Source: Saccharomycopsis malanga
Taxonomy: Eukaryota; Ascomycota; Saccharomycetes; Ascoideales; Saccharomycopsidaceae
Direction of reading: 5' to 3'
DNA: 64,000 nt
Assembly (NCBI GenBank): GCA_004014935.1
Contig: CP025323.1
Span: 2,418,001-2,482,000 of the forward strand
Shown here: positions 9,891-20,007 of the stretch, one piece after another
How the letters are laid out: each line of letters starts with the position of its first letter
Position numbering within the stretch: the first letter of the stretch is position 1
Translations under genes and position numbers: made by a program
Notes under the pieces: model-generated
What the model saw: the letters and a program-made list of their open reading frames with translations, nothing else
Told to the model about the DNA's origin: nothing
Database searches by the model: none

Positions 9891-10480
9891 TTTCAATTGA
9901 ATACTGACTTGCCTTTCTATCCAGTCCTTTAAGTAGCAACTTGTTTTCTTATCAATTCTAAGACTCTATAGAGTACTAAAGTATTTTCACTGCTTTTACT
10001 GATACGCCAATAGCCAGGTCCAAAGCATATAAATCCTATCCAATCAGTAAATAGTACCGGCCTGGAAATATAAGATTAGTATTATTATTATAATCAATAA
10101 ATAGTTATCAACACTAATCAACTGTTGAAAAAGTGAAAAAGTAAATAGCGCTTTATTCTCTCTCAACCTGCTACAATCAAATCTACATATATCTTTCCTA
10201 CAGCCAGTTTACTTGTCAACAACCACCTTACGTAACCAATTAACCTGTTTTATCACAACAATTGCAACCCCACAGCAACCACTGTAGATCGTATTAATCC
10301 TTCTGATGCCACCACGCAATCCGATTTCCAATGCGTACACTATATACTATAAACTTTATATAAACCATCTTTGCTCCTGACTCTTTTTTCTTGTTTCTAC
10401 TAACAAATTGTCCCAAAGTCAAAGTCTCAAACTTAGCTTGATAGCATAGAGTGCAATTGATTGAACAAACGCTTAACAAG
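9891..10480. other. Divergent promoter of CSN2 and the hydrolase gene
   Basis: A/T-rich shared upstream region of 590 bp with a TATATAC/TATAAAC stretch near 10330-10365 oriented toward the hydrolase. No gene or strong regulatory word recognised. Confidence 0.55.
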
Positions 10481-11614
10481 ATGTTGAAATCACCAGTGTT
10501 CAAGAACCTTGCTCAAGGCCAGTTTTCTGCTATGAAACGACCTCTTAGTTGCTCACCGAGCCTTTTCAAACCAACAGTGTGCTTCCTGAGACTCAATTCA
10601 ACAGGGAAATTCCCGGAAGAAGAGCTATTTGAAGGCAAAAGCGTCAAGGCTCTCAAAAAGTTTGACTTTGATATCTACAAACCAACCCATTCATTCTTGC
10701 CCAAATCAATGAATAACCCAGACGAGCCTGTAATTTTCCTTCATGATTTTTTATCCAATAAAAATAGCTATTCGGTCGAAGCTAACGACATTGCCCAGAC
10801 TTTAGAAACTAACGTGTATGCTGTCAACCTTAGAAACCATAACGCCTCCCCTGGTGAGATTGTGTTTCAGAAACCTTTCAACTACGAGGTTTTGGTAAAT
10901 GATTTGGTAGAGTTCTGTAAGCAAAACGACTTTGAAAAAGTACACCTTGTAGGCGAAGGGCTTGGTGGCAGAATTGGGCTTCTTGCCAGTCTTTTAAAAC
11001 AGAACGAAGTTGATATTTCTAAATTGGTTGTTATCGATAACCTTCCAGAAGATTTGCCCCAAGCTGCACTTAAAGAAGTGGAGAAATGGATCAATGCCTT
11101 GTATTATTTAGTGAATGACTCTGGTATAGACAAGGACGACAAGGAATTCTTGGAGAAAAGTTATGAAATCTTTGCTGATAAGTTTGATATCACTGATTCA
11201 TTGACCAAAAAAACTCTTTTGAGTAACGTCACCAATAAAAAAGTAAATCCTGATAAGCTTGACTCCTATGATTATTTAGAGTCCAAGGTTCCAATAAGTT
11301 ATTTCAAAAACCATTTTGTAGCCGAATATGCTAAATGGCCTGCCAAACAGTTGGAAGGTTTAAAAACAGAAAGTCCTGTTTTGTTCTTGCTAGGAAGACA
11401 TTCTCCTTTTGCTAATTCAGGCAATAATGACGTTTATAAATCGGTTGCCTCTAAAGACAAGATTTCCACCCATTTTCCAAATACTCAGGTCAAGACATTC
11501 AGTGCTGACCATCATGTCACTGCTCGCCAAAGCAGCCATGTTACCAATGCCATTTGCCAGTTTCTCCTTCGTGAACATAATCCATTGTATGACCAATTGA
11601 GAAACAATTCGTGA
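10481..11614 (+). CDS. Mitochondrial alpha/beta-hydrolase of the IMO32/EAT1/ABHD11 type, nucleophile missing
   Basis: Start at ATG 10481 (MLKSPVFKNLAQ), since the upstream extension begins with GTG. The 377-residue protein opens with a basic, Ser-rich presequence consistent with mitochondrial import. FLHDFLSNKNSY corresponds to the oxyanion-hole HG motif region (HD here), NVYAVNLRNHNASPG to strand 4 of the fold, and VVIDNLPEDLP to the VDNAP segment seen in Imo32 and the ethanol acetyltransferase Eat1. The nucleophile elbow, normally GHSMGG, reads VGEGLGG (around residue 161), so the catalytic serine is glycine. The acid position reads LGRHSPF without an evident Asp, while a histidine survives in FSADHHVTARQ. 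Fold retention with loss of the triad suggests a non-catalytic protein or changed chemistry. The family assignment is firm at superfamily level and moderate at the Imo32/Eat1 level. Confidence 0.8.
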   Translation: MLKSPVFKNLAQGQFSAMKRPLSCSPSLFKPTVCFLRLNSTGKFPEEELFEGKSVKALKKFDFDIYKPTHSFLPKSMNNPDEPVIFLHDFLSNKNSYSVEANDIAQTLETNVYAVNLRNHNASPGEIVFQKPFNYEVLVNDLVEFCKQNDFEKVHLVGEGLGGRIGLLASLLKQNEVDISKLVVIDNLPEDLPQAALKEVEKWINALYYLVNDSGIDKDDKEFLEKSYEIFADKFDITDSLTKKTLLSNVTNKKVNPDKLDSYDYLESKVPISYFKNHFVAEYAKWPAKQLEGLKTESPVLFLLGRHSPFANSGNNDVYKSVASKDKISTHFPNTQVKTFSADHHVTARQSSHVTNAICQFLLREHNPLYDQLRNNS

Positions 11615-12805
11615 AATCAGGTTGTTGATTTGTCCTTTCATTTTCACATTATATAACTAAAGCCAAAGAATAAATTAATTACTGCTTATACTTTAAGGTG
11701 TAGGTTTTCAATTAATAACTCTTTTGATATCTTACAGTATTTTTAACATTTATACAGTGATACATATTTGCCGTAATATGAATTAGCCTAGTATGCTCAA
11801 CATTTTACCATAACATAAACTGCTCTACCCAGTGAGCTATTTGCCGTATAATTAATTAGCTCAAAAGCTCAAAATTTATTATTATATTTCAATGATCAAG
11901 CATTAAAATTTTATTGGATTTTACATCAGACAAAAAAAGGCCAATTTTTATCACCAATTTACAGTCAACATACAACTGCCATAAGAACCTAATAAAGCAA
12001 ATCAGAAGCTGAACAGTAAAAAAAAAAAAAAAAAAGAAAACTAATATAAAAGTAATATTAAGCCATTTGCAACTTTAACTTGAATAAAAATAAAAGTTTT
12101 TATAAAACGGACTCCCTTGAACTGATGTGTAAAGCTTATTAATTAGCATATTACTATTTATCGAGACCCATAAAAGATTCTATCTATACAGAAAGCTGAA
12201 TCTGCTAGTTTGACAATATATAATGATTATTATAAAGTATGTTCCTCTGAGAACTATAATAAACCATACCTTTATTAGTTCTTGAGATACATGTTTCTTT
12301 GGAAATGAAGCTCATTTAAACACCAGAGGAAACACAAGTAAAACTAAAAGCAACAAAAGACTGTGGAATAACGTCAAGAAGTAAATGATGCCTCTCTGAG
12401 GGTGAAAAACACAATTCATTTCAACAATTTATGTGTTATCTTCGACAAAACGATATTGTCTTTCTATTAAATAATTTATAAAAGTCATATCTTAAAACAA
12501 ACTACATTGTATAAAACTCTAGAATTTAACTAGTGTATAGAAATATATTTTAGTAAGCTTTGGGCTGCTTTAATGACTTAAGAATATGATTCAAAAGAAT
12601 CAACTTTTTGTCAAAATTGACAATTTTCCATTTTATCAGATATTTCTGCTAAACATTAAAATTGTTTATTATAAATGGTACGATACAGTAGCAAAAAAAT
12701 TCAGAGTGTTGGATTATGCTTTCTCAAATCAAAGTAACCTGTATAGCATATATTTAATTCAATAAAACGTTTGATGATTACTCTAAAACGTCAAGAGCGC
12801 GAATC

Positions 12806-12925
12806 GAGGACCAAAATCCCAAGTGAGGAACGCCACACTTCTTTTTCTGCACTATTCTGCACTACTCTGCACTATTTTGTGTGGCGCATGGCCTAACCAA
12901 CTTGGCCACTTGGCAATTGTAAGGC
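12806..12925 (-). ncRNA. tRNA-like Pol III unit with nested inverted repeats (candidate or relic)
   Basis: On the minus strand TGGCCAAGTTGG matches the Pol III A box exactly, followed by GTTAGGCC, giving a D-arm GCC-(10-nt loop)-GGC. The seven bases before it (TGCCAAG) pair six of seven with CTTGGGA further on, like an acceptor stem, and TTTT follows directly, as a Pol III terminator would. Inside, GCCACAC pairs with GTGTGGC around three imperfect 10-bp repeats of AGTGCAGAAT. A T-arm is not properly formed (GTGTGG-CGTT-CCTCAC with a short loop), so this is not a normal tRNA. It is either a decayed tRNA with an insertion or an unusual small RNA. Confidence 0.35.
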
Positions 12926-13308
12926 ATATAGGCATATTTCTGTTGAAAAAGAGAGAATATTTTTACTTTTGGAGAGTAAAATTTGGCAAGCAATATTCCC
13001 AATTTGTTTGCTAAGTTTTTAAACAGATACAAAAGGGTTTTCAGTAATTTATGAGAGATACTACCCACTGAATTGATTTTTCTATGAGATCGATATTGTT
13101 GTGGATAATATATTAGAGAATCACATATCTGTCATTAACTGAGATAGATATCTATGCAAGAGCTGAGTAAAAACAAGCCAATATGGTCACTTAAATATTT
13201 AATATTTGTTTCTTTCATTTTTTTTCAAAGAAAACTACAAGTCTGATATTTAAAAATTTAACAAATTGTGATTAACTCAAGAACTGAAATACGAAACAAA
13301 CACAATAC

Positions 13309-13440
13309 TCAATTCAAACCGAGTTCCCAACCAAACTCATCAATGTGCCTACTGGCAACAGCATGGTACCAAGTAGAACCCGTACCAATGACGACTCCAG
13401 CAATGCCCATAGAGAAGCCAAAAACACCGGTACCTATAGG
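13309..13440 (-). other. Short hydrophobic open frame (possible exon or gene fragment)
   Basis: Minus-strand codons after an in-frame TAA read PIGTGVFGFSMGIAGVVIG then TGSTWYHAVASRHIDEFGWE and end LGLN-stop. The composition (Gly-rich hydrophobic segment then a polar tail) looks like a single-membrane-span coding sequence. The only ATG is at 13410, giving 33 residues. An acceptor-like CTATAG precedes the frame, so it could be a last exon, but I find no matching first exon with a good donor. It could also be a fragment of a lost gene. Family not recognised. Confidence 0.3.
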
Positions 13441-13685
13441 TTATTTGCTGCAGAGACTGCACATTTCTGATTTCTTCTGATACGTTATATCTGAAAGTCT
13501 GTTAATCAATCAAATCTACCAGAAATACAATGCTTTGGATCTAATACACTACATATTTATATAACAATTTTTTTTAAAGTAACCAATAAAGGTTAACGGG
13601 ATGCGATCTGCGTTGAAAAGCATCTTATCAAAATAGTAATCTTTCGCAATCTCCCATGTAAACAATTTCAACTAATGCCTGTAAA

Positions 13686-14753
13686 ATGACTCAAAGCGCT
13701 AACGATGTGGTGTTCACGTCGCTTGGAATGTTTATTCTCGATGAAATCCATTATCCTGATAAACCGTCAGTGTACGATGTGTTAGGTGGTGGTGGGTTCT
13801 ATGCTTTGCTAGGGTCTCGAATTGCGTTATCGTACAATGATCCCAAAAGAAGTGGTTTTATATTAGACGAAGGACTGGATTTTCCGCCCGAAGTGGAGGC
13901 AATCATCAGACTGTGGAATACGGGAACAATTATCAGAAGAGATAACAGCCGTTTGACCACTCGAGGATGGAACCAATATAAAGACCGAGACCTACGATTG
14001 TTCAAGTACGTGAACCCTAAAAAGCGTATTGATATAGAAGATATTCAGCAATATCCTAACTTGATCAATTCCGCATCTTTCCATTTTATCTGTTCTTCTA
14101 ACAGATGTGCTACGATGATTGAGAAATTGGAAACCGTGAAACATATGAGCTTAGATAGCCCTGTGTCACCTGTGATTTGCTGGGAACCAATTCCTGATTC
14201 ATGCACACCCGAAGATTTGCCAGAATGCCAGAATATACTTGCTAAAGTAGATATTCTTACGCCAAATGCTGAAGAAGCAGCGCTGTTCTACAACTTGCCT
14301 GAGCCTCAAACACATCTGGAATTGGAGGAGTTGGCAGAACGTTTTGTCCCATATCTTACCAAAGATACGTTGCACGGTCTAGGAGCGGCCGTAGTGTTAC
14401 GATGTGGTCCTTTGGGAATGTACATTTGTAGTAATAAAGGATACAAAAAATGGTTTCCTTCTTACCACGGTGTTAATCCAAAACCAAACGTCATTGATTG
14501 TACCGGAGCAGGCAATACAGCTTGTGCTAGTCTTACAACTGCTCTTATTCTCAGCAGAAATTGGGACATTGCTGCCATAGTTTCTAACGTGGTTGCAGGC
14601 CTTTGCATTGAACAATTGGGAGTTCCTGAATTGATGGGCAAGTCTCAATGGAACGGAGAGGAGTTTAAATCAAGAATACAAAACTATCTTGAATGGACTT
14701 CGTCATCCTACAGTTTAGACCAAGTTTTAAGTTATTTATCGGCAAGTGGTTAA
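13686..14753 (+). CDS. MAK32: MAK32-like pfkB-family kinase homologue
   Basis: 355 residues of the ribokinase/pfkB fold, closest in character to yeast Mak32, known genetically for maintenance of the L-A double-stranded RNA element. Early glycines in VYDVLGGGGFYALLGSRIAL match the pfkB N-terminal motif, followed by the Mak32-type segments DFPPEVE, NSRLTTRGWNQY, FKYVNPKKRIDIEDI and VICWEPIPDSC. The C-terminal pfkB signature reads DCTGAGNTACASL: the usual catalytic Asp of GAGD is Asn, which is my recollection for S. cerevisiae Mak32 too. Kinase activity is therefore doubtful. The stop is at 14753 and the protein ends with SSYSLDQVLSYL. Confidence 0.88.
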   Translation: MTQSANDVVFTSLGMFILDEIHYPDKPSVYDVLGGGGFYALLGSRIALSYNDPKRSGFILDEGLDFPPEVEAIIRLWNTGTIIRRDNSRLTTRGWNQYKDRDLRLFKYVNPKKRIDIEDIQQYPNLINSASFHFICSSNRCATMIEKLETVKHMSLDSPVSPVICWEPIPDSCTPEDLPECQNILAKVDILTPNAEEAALFYNLPEPQTHLELEELAERFVPYLTKDTLHGLGAAVVLRCGPLGMYICSNKGYKKWFPSYHGVNPKPNVIDCTGAGNTACASLTTALILSRNWDIAAIVSNVVAGLCIEQLGVPELMGKSQWNGEEFKSRIQNYLEWTSSSYSLDQVLSYLSASG

Positions 14754-15172
14754 TGCATAATATGGATTTAATGTACGAAATAGATAACATATATATTGTC
14801 ATAATCGAAACTTTTCGTTTCTTACTATAGTTTTTCAAAAAAGAAAACAATATGGAACCAAGTTTAATGAATAAAAACCTTGACAACTCCAGATACTGCA
14901 TGCATCAATATTAGTCTGAAGGATTTGTCATTCTATATTTATGGTTAAATCTGTTGTAGAGTATGATAGGTTGATACATTTTCAGCATACATAGCGGAAG
15001 TCACATGCGCTCCTCCAAAAAGAGGATTTCTTAAAGGATTATCAACAAATATTTAGCATAAAATATAACAAGTTTAATGATATTTAATAGCAATTGTTAA
15101 GCCCACAGTAACAATACGATTACCTAATAAAATAACTCAAGAAAACCCACAAGCTACAAAACTGTGTCCAGA
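14754..15172. other. Intergenic MAK32-CSN12
   Basis: A/T-rich tandem-gene spacer of 419 bp. I see nothing beyond presumed terminator and promoter sequence. Confidence 0.5.
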
Positions 15173-16510
15173 ATGAATGACATTGTGGGCAATTTTTGCC
15201 AGAGAGTCAGTTTTGATATTGTTAAAAGAGATGGCTCAGCGCTTAGTAAACAGCTAACAATATCCAATAACACACTATTTCATCAAGCAAGTATCCCCCG
15301 AGGCTCTTCCAAGAGCACCGAACCACAGCCATTGTTGCCAGACGAGGAGAGTCTTGCTTTATTCGATGAGTATTGGGCGGTAGTGATAGAAAACTATTTC
15401 AAACTTATGAATAATATTCGATCCAAGAACAAAATAGAGGCCTTTAATAGTGGAAACGATCTTTTGAAGTCGATGAACCGCTGCGCAGAACGAGAGAATG
15501 ATTGGATCTTAGCGCCCTTAAAAACCGTAGTGAAAGATTTGAAAACATTAGCTATTCTAGCAGATCTCGAAAAAAAACCACACGATCGTAGTAGAGGGTT
15601 GGAAGATGATAACATAGAGAAGGAAAAATACATTGAACAGGCGTCACGTACAATAAACAAGTCGTTTACAATCTGTCTTAATGATAGAGATTTAGATATT
15701 ATTCATAGCAAGAAAAAAGCAGTGTATTTCTTTGTATCGCAACTTTATCACGTATATTTCAAGCTTAATAAATACGACCTAGCAAAGTCTGTGCAGAGAG
15801 CTTTAAACTACAAACTCAGTGAGTTGCCATCATTGAGAGCTGTTCCGAAATCTAGTGCAGTCTCTTATCTCTACTATTCAGGGTGTTTATATGCAAATGA
15901 TGGTAATCTCCTGAAAGCCGAGGAACAGTTTAACACAGCATTATCCCTCGTAGCTAAGAAAATGATCCGTCATCAACAAAGTATATTGTTGATGTTGGTA
16001 CCAATAAAACTCTTCATGTCCAACACATTTCCTGCCACAACCTTATTCGACAGGTTTCCCAAGATCAAAGCATTGTACCAGAGAATATTCAAGGCTATTA
16101 AACAAGGCAACTTGAAGAAATTCAATAATGAAGTAAAAAAAATTGAAAAGTTTCTCTTGAAAAAAAACTTGTATCTAGTCTTTCAGCAACTTAAACAATT
16201 GGTGATTGTAAGGCTTTATAAACGAACTTTTCTTCTTGCTAAGCAGCTTCCTGACTTGTTTCCTAACGTTTACCAGTTGCCTATTAATGCTCTTGCGAAA
16301 GCATTAGACTTTGCTTTGAATCACACCTCAGATATCAAAAAAATTGAGGAAAGACACAAGGAAGGCATTATAACCATGGACGCGGATCTAGCAGAAAGCT
16401 TTTTAGCTAATTTGATTTTCCAAGGCCATATCAAGGGCTATATTGCCCATGGAAATGGAGTAGTGGTTTTAAGCAAAAAAGACCCATTTCCAAAACGGTC
16501 GCAAGCTTAG
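15173..16510 (+). CDS. CSN12: PCI-domain protein, CSN12/THP1 family
   Basis: Start at ATG 15173 (MNDIVGNFCQRVSFDIV); the frame extends upstream only to a GTG. 445 residues, close to S. cerevisiae Csn12. The middle is helical repeats (YLYYSGCLYANDGNLLKAEE followed by QFNTALSL is typical of the PCID2/Csn12 repeat just before the PCI), then IRHQQSILLMLVPIKLFM and the winged-helix end GIITMDADLAESFLANLIFQ ... GYIAHGNGVVVLSKKDPFP, which is diagnostic for this family. Csn12-type proteins associate with Thp3 in transcription elongation and splicing and were first found with the yeast COP9 complex. Thp1 and Csn12 are related; the ending favours Csn12. Confidence 0.85.
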   Translation: MNDIVGNFCQRVSFDIVKRDGSALSKQLTISNNTLFHQASIPRGSSKSTEPQPLLPDEESLALFDEYWAVVIENYFKLMNNIRSKNKIEAFNSGNDLLKSMNRCAERENDWILAPLKTVVKDLKTLAILADLEKKPHDRSRGLEDDNIEKEKYIEQASRTINKSFTICLNDRDLDIIHSKKKAVYFFVSQLYHVYFKLNKYDLAKSVQRALNYKLSELPSLRAVPKSSAVSYLYYSGCLYANDGNLLKAEEQFNTALSLVAKKMIRHQQSILLMLVPIKLFMSNTFPATTLFDRFPKIKALYQRIFKAIKQGNLKKFNNEVKKIEKFLLKKNLYLVFQQLKQLVIVRLYKRTFLLAKQLPDLFPNVYQLPINALAKALDFALNHTSDIKKIEERHKEGIITMDADLAESFLANLIFQGHIKGYIAHGNGVVVLSKKDPFPKRSQA

Positions 16511-17130
16511 TTGATGATATCACAGGCTATATATTGGCAGTTCAAATAAAGTTGCTAATGTTAAGCTGTATTCTAATTTTATTCCGTAATGGCTGATAGT
16601 CAAGTGTGTATTCTCAGCAGTTATTGGTCATATATACAAGGCTTACTCCTAATGTTTCTGTCAACTTCTGTATATTGTAGATACTTGTTTTCTGAAATTA
16701 ACGTATGGATATTGGAAGCTCCAATTTTGTTTATTTTCTTCATCCAAGCAATTTTAAATTGTTAACCATCATTCAAAACTAGCTCAATTATAATTCAGAA
16801 TTGTTAACAGTGATTCAATCACTCAATTCTTATTTATCAATAGCATGTCAAGTCTACGTTACACTTCACTTAAGCAACGCAAGTATGACCACTTTGCAAC
16901 TACAATCGTTTGCGCTACACAGACTGCAATTATATATACTTACTGATAATTCTATATTTAACCCCATAATTGCAGTTCTTACTATATGATAACATAAGCA
17001 TTGATCATGTTACGAGCCCTTTCTGATGCTCTTCCTACAAAAAATTTTATATATTGGATAATACTTATTTTAGTTGCTATTTCAATTGCAATCCATCATT
17101 ATAACCAACTTTTGATTATTAAATTGTACA
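16511..17130. other. Intergenic CSN12-MAM33
   Basis: A/T-rich, 620 bp. The two short frames here start poorly and show no domain, so I treat them as chance. Confidence 0.5.
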
Positions 17131-17934
17131 ATGTCATACCGTTCTTCTGTCAGATTAGTCGCTCAGGCTTCCAAGTCTGTTTCTAGATGCGCCTTACGCA
17201 ACAATGCTGCTTTTTCCACGATTGGCCTCAGAACCACTCCATTGGTTTTGAACCAACGTTTCTTCAGCAATTCTGCTGTTTTCCTCAAGAGTAATGAAGA
17301 GCAAGTTCTTGATGTTTTGAAAAGCGAAATTAGAATTGAAACTGACTTGAATGAGCAAGCAGAACAACCAGAAATCGTTGACACTTTTTTGGAGACTTCT
17401 GGCTTCAACATTGTTGAATCTAGCAACCGTAACTTGGCTGAGATTGTAAAAGACACTGGCGACAAAGTTGTCCATGTTTATTTTGATGTTTCCCAAATCA
17501 CCAACATTCCTGAACCAATGTTAGAAGAAGAAAATATTGAAAATAACGAGGAATATGAATATGAAGATGATTTGGGCGAAAACTTTGCTAATGTTAACAT
17601 TGTTATCGAGAAGAAGGCTGACAACTCTGCTCTTTCTGTGGAGGTATTGGTTAAATTGGATGATGGAACTTTGTACATTGAAAGCGTTACTCCTTACTCC
17701 GACTCTAGTTTGGCTCTTTCTGAGTCTGCTGAAAGCGAGACAGTCAGACAATTGACTTATCATGGCCCTCCATACAGTAATTTGGACGAGCATTTGCAAG
17801 AATCTTTTGAAGAGTACATTAGAAACCTTGGTCTTAACGAATCCTTTCATCAATTTCTCTGCGAGTACTCCCAATACAAGGAAAACAAAGAATACTTTTC
17901 TTGGTTGAAGAACATTACCAAGTTCTTCTCTTAA
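17131..17934 (+). CDS. MAM33: Mitochondrial acidic matrix protein, p32/gC1qR family
   Basis: 267 residues, the expected length for Mam33. The first ~45 residues are a basic, Ser/Ala-rich presequence (MSYRSSVRLVAQASKSVSRC) rich in Arg and lacking acids. The mature part has the p32 layout: an N-terminal helix (EEQVLDVLKSEIRIETDLN), a beta-sheet core (VHVYFDVSQI, NVNIVIEKK, SVEVLVKLDDGTLYIESVTP), an acidic loop with EEENIENNEEYEYEDDLGEN, and the closing helices HLQESFEEYIRNLGLNESF and EYFSWLKNITKFF. It forms a doughnut-shaped trimer in the matrix and supports mitochondrial translation and respiration in other yeasts. Confidence 0.92.
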   Translation: MSYRSSVRLVAQASKSVSRCALRNNAAFSTIGLRTTPLVLNQRFFSNSAVFLKSNEEQVLDVLKSEIRIETDLNEQAEQPEIVDTFLETSGFNIVESSNRNLAEIVKDTGDKVVHVYFDVSQITNIPEPMLEEENIENNEEYEYEDDLGENFANVNIVIEKKADNSALSVEVLVKLDDGTLYIESVTPYSDSSLALSESAESETVRQLTYHGPPYSNLDEHLQESFEEYIRNLGLNESFHQFLCEYSQYKENKEYFSWLKNITKFFS

Positions 17935-18449
17935 GAAGTTACGTTACGTTCAACTATTTTTGTATATAATTTGCTTACTAGCCTTGTCTTTACTGAAACG
18001 ATATATGTTTGAAATCATTATGTGGAAACTTGTAGAATATCTCTAATGTCCTTTCCATCAATTTACTATCGGTAACAGCCTATGAGCATCATATCATTAT
18101 CATAGTTTTTTCTCATTCGCTTACTGTATAATACCTATGTATAACTCATTATAGATAAATCCCCCTATCTAACATCTATACATGTTGAGGGTTGTCCACA
18201 CGCACTTTGATGCTGAAATATGCATACTCATGCTGAAATATGCTTCAGTCACACTATGACATAGTCAGGTGCCTGGCACATGATTAATGTGACTGTTTTG
18301 CACGGAAAGAGCAAGTTTTTCATGGTGAAGCGAGCGAAAAACTGGACGAATATTTCAGTATTATTATTATAATATTCTAATGGGACATCATTATAGCGAC
18401 ACTATACAGAGACTAGATACTACCATATTAAACCACACATATCGCAACA
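17935..18449. other. Promoter region of RPP1
   Basis: 515 bp without a gene. It contains a direct repeat of ATGCTGAAATATGC at about 18210-18243 and an A/T tract with ATTATTATTATAAT near 18358. The RPP1 leader is A/C-rich. Confidence 0.5.
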
Positions 18450-19049
18450 ATGTCTGATTCATTAGTCTCATACGCTGCTCTCATCTTAGCCGATGCTGAA
18501 GTCGACATCACCTCTGACAAATTAGCCACCTTAGTCAAGGCTGCTGGTGGTTCCGTTGACCAAGTAAGTTAATGTTCACAGTTCAATGGCAGTGTAATAT
18601 TTACGGGAATCAGAGGAGAATTACCGGTTTTGAAAGTAGATTCTGATTCTCTAACAAATGGTTGTATTTTGTGGGGAAACACACATGAAAAAGAACCAAT
18701 CGTAGTGCCAGTTAAAATCAAATGTATTGATTTGTCAATGCTCAGAGAACGATCAATTTTGTTAAAGAATATATAATCTTCTAGTACCATTTATTACGTC
18801 TATTATTGAACGAATCATGAATATCCCACGCATACTAACATATTACAGGTCTGGGCTGACGTCTACGCTCAAGCTTTGGAAGGTAAGAACTTGAAAGAAA
18901 TCTTGCTTTCTGTTGCTGCTGCCCCAGCTGCTGGTGCTGCTCCAGCTGCCGGTGAAGCTGCTGCCTCTGGCGAAGCTGCTGCTGAAGAAAAACAAGAAGA
19001 AGAGGAAGAAGAATCCGACGACGACATGGGCTTCGGTTTGTTCGACTAA
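18450..19049 (+). CDS. RPP1: Acidic ribosomal stalk protein P1 (one intron)
   Basis: Exon 1 18450-18563, intron 18564-18848, exon 2 18849-19049, giving 104 residues. P1 forms the lateral stalk of the 60S subunit with P2 on P0 and recruits translational GTPases. The N-terminal dimerisation part reads [20 protein letters not shown], continued by a helix ending at [21 protein letters not shown]. An Ala/Pro/Gly hinge follows ([18 protein letters not shown]) and the invariant acidic tail ends [15 protein letters not shown]. The YAALILAD segment is typical of P1 rather than P2. The P1A/P1B type cannot be settled. Confidence 0.95.
18564..18848 (+). other. RPP1 intron
   Basis: 285-nt intron with donor GTAAGT, perfect branch site TACTAAC at 18833-18839 and acceptor ACAG. 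It falls between codons 38 and 39. Confidence 0.92.
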
Positions 19050-20007
19050 GCTCATCACTCCGCTTCTTCTATTTAATATATCTCCTTAATTTCATAATGT
19101 TTTTTTAAATTTCAATCAATGTAAAGCAGTTGAAGCAAATGCTATGGTAAGTGAACTTGCAATTTGACATCGACGGATCAAATCATGGAATTTGACATTA
19201 ATGCTGATGTATACTTATCAAGTATTGCATGATGTATATCTACGACCATTTAGACATAAAATTCTGTTCATGTAAGATACTGAATCATGTACCTTGCCTT
19301 AATGACATGTGTAAGATTGAGATACGAGTTATAGCTCTCGATGCGTTGATTAACTATTGGTAAACTTTTATGGTGAATTTTCACATATGGCTTGCTATTT
19401 CCTGTAAAAATCTGATACCTACGTTAAAATGCGGTACTATCAATTAGCTGTGTTAGCAATTGCCTAGCAGTGGGCTTTAACATAGTATTTTACCTCTTCT
19501 ACACCAATAAAGAGGCTAGTTTTTTGGTAATTTTTTTTTTATCTACAGTTGTATCATAATTTGACAATTCATTGCTCAATGATGAAATTATCAAAATTTT
19601 GTACCTCTATGTTATAACAACTTACGTATACTGTAGTATATTACCCAGAATTGGACGTATATAGATATTTTACAACGCTATTTTAAAAAGAATTTCACTA
19701 GCAAATTGGTCAGCGGATCGAAGAATAAGCTTTTGAATTTAATATAAGGTCCGTACCCTGATATATATTGTAGAAAACATTAAAACGTCAAATGAAAAAG
19801 TACATTAAGGGCATCATCTTTTGCAAATATGGCTGCCAGTATAGCAGCTTATACAAGGTTAAAGTTAACCGTATCATACTTTTTACAAGATCATACCGTG
19901 CAAGCTGTATTAATCATTCATAATATCATATAATTTACATTAAACATTCACAATATCATGCAATTTACATTTTCATACATAGCCATAAAACATGACCACT
20001 ATACAAA
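19050..20007. other. Convergent intergenic RPP1-CFT1
   Basis: 958 bp of A/T-rich sequence between converging genes. No gene or structured element recognised. Confidence 0.5.

Larger units (their letters stand above)
11615..13685. other. A/T-rich intergenic region with tRNA-like unit and small open frame
   Basis: 2.07 kb with no convincing large gene. It contains an A18 run near 12018-12035, the tRNA-like Pol III candidate at 12806-12925 and a short hydrophobic open frame on the minus strand at 13309-13440, both listed separately. The rest shows nothing I can identify. Confidence 0.55.
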
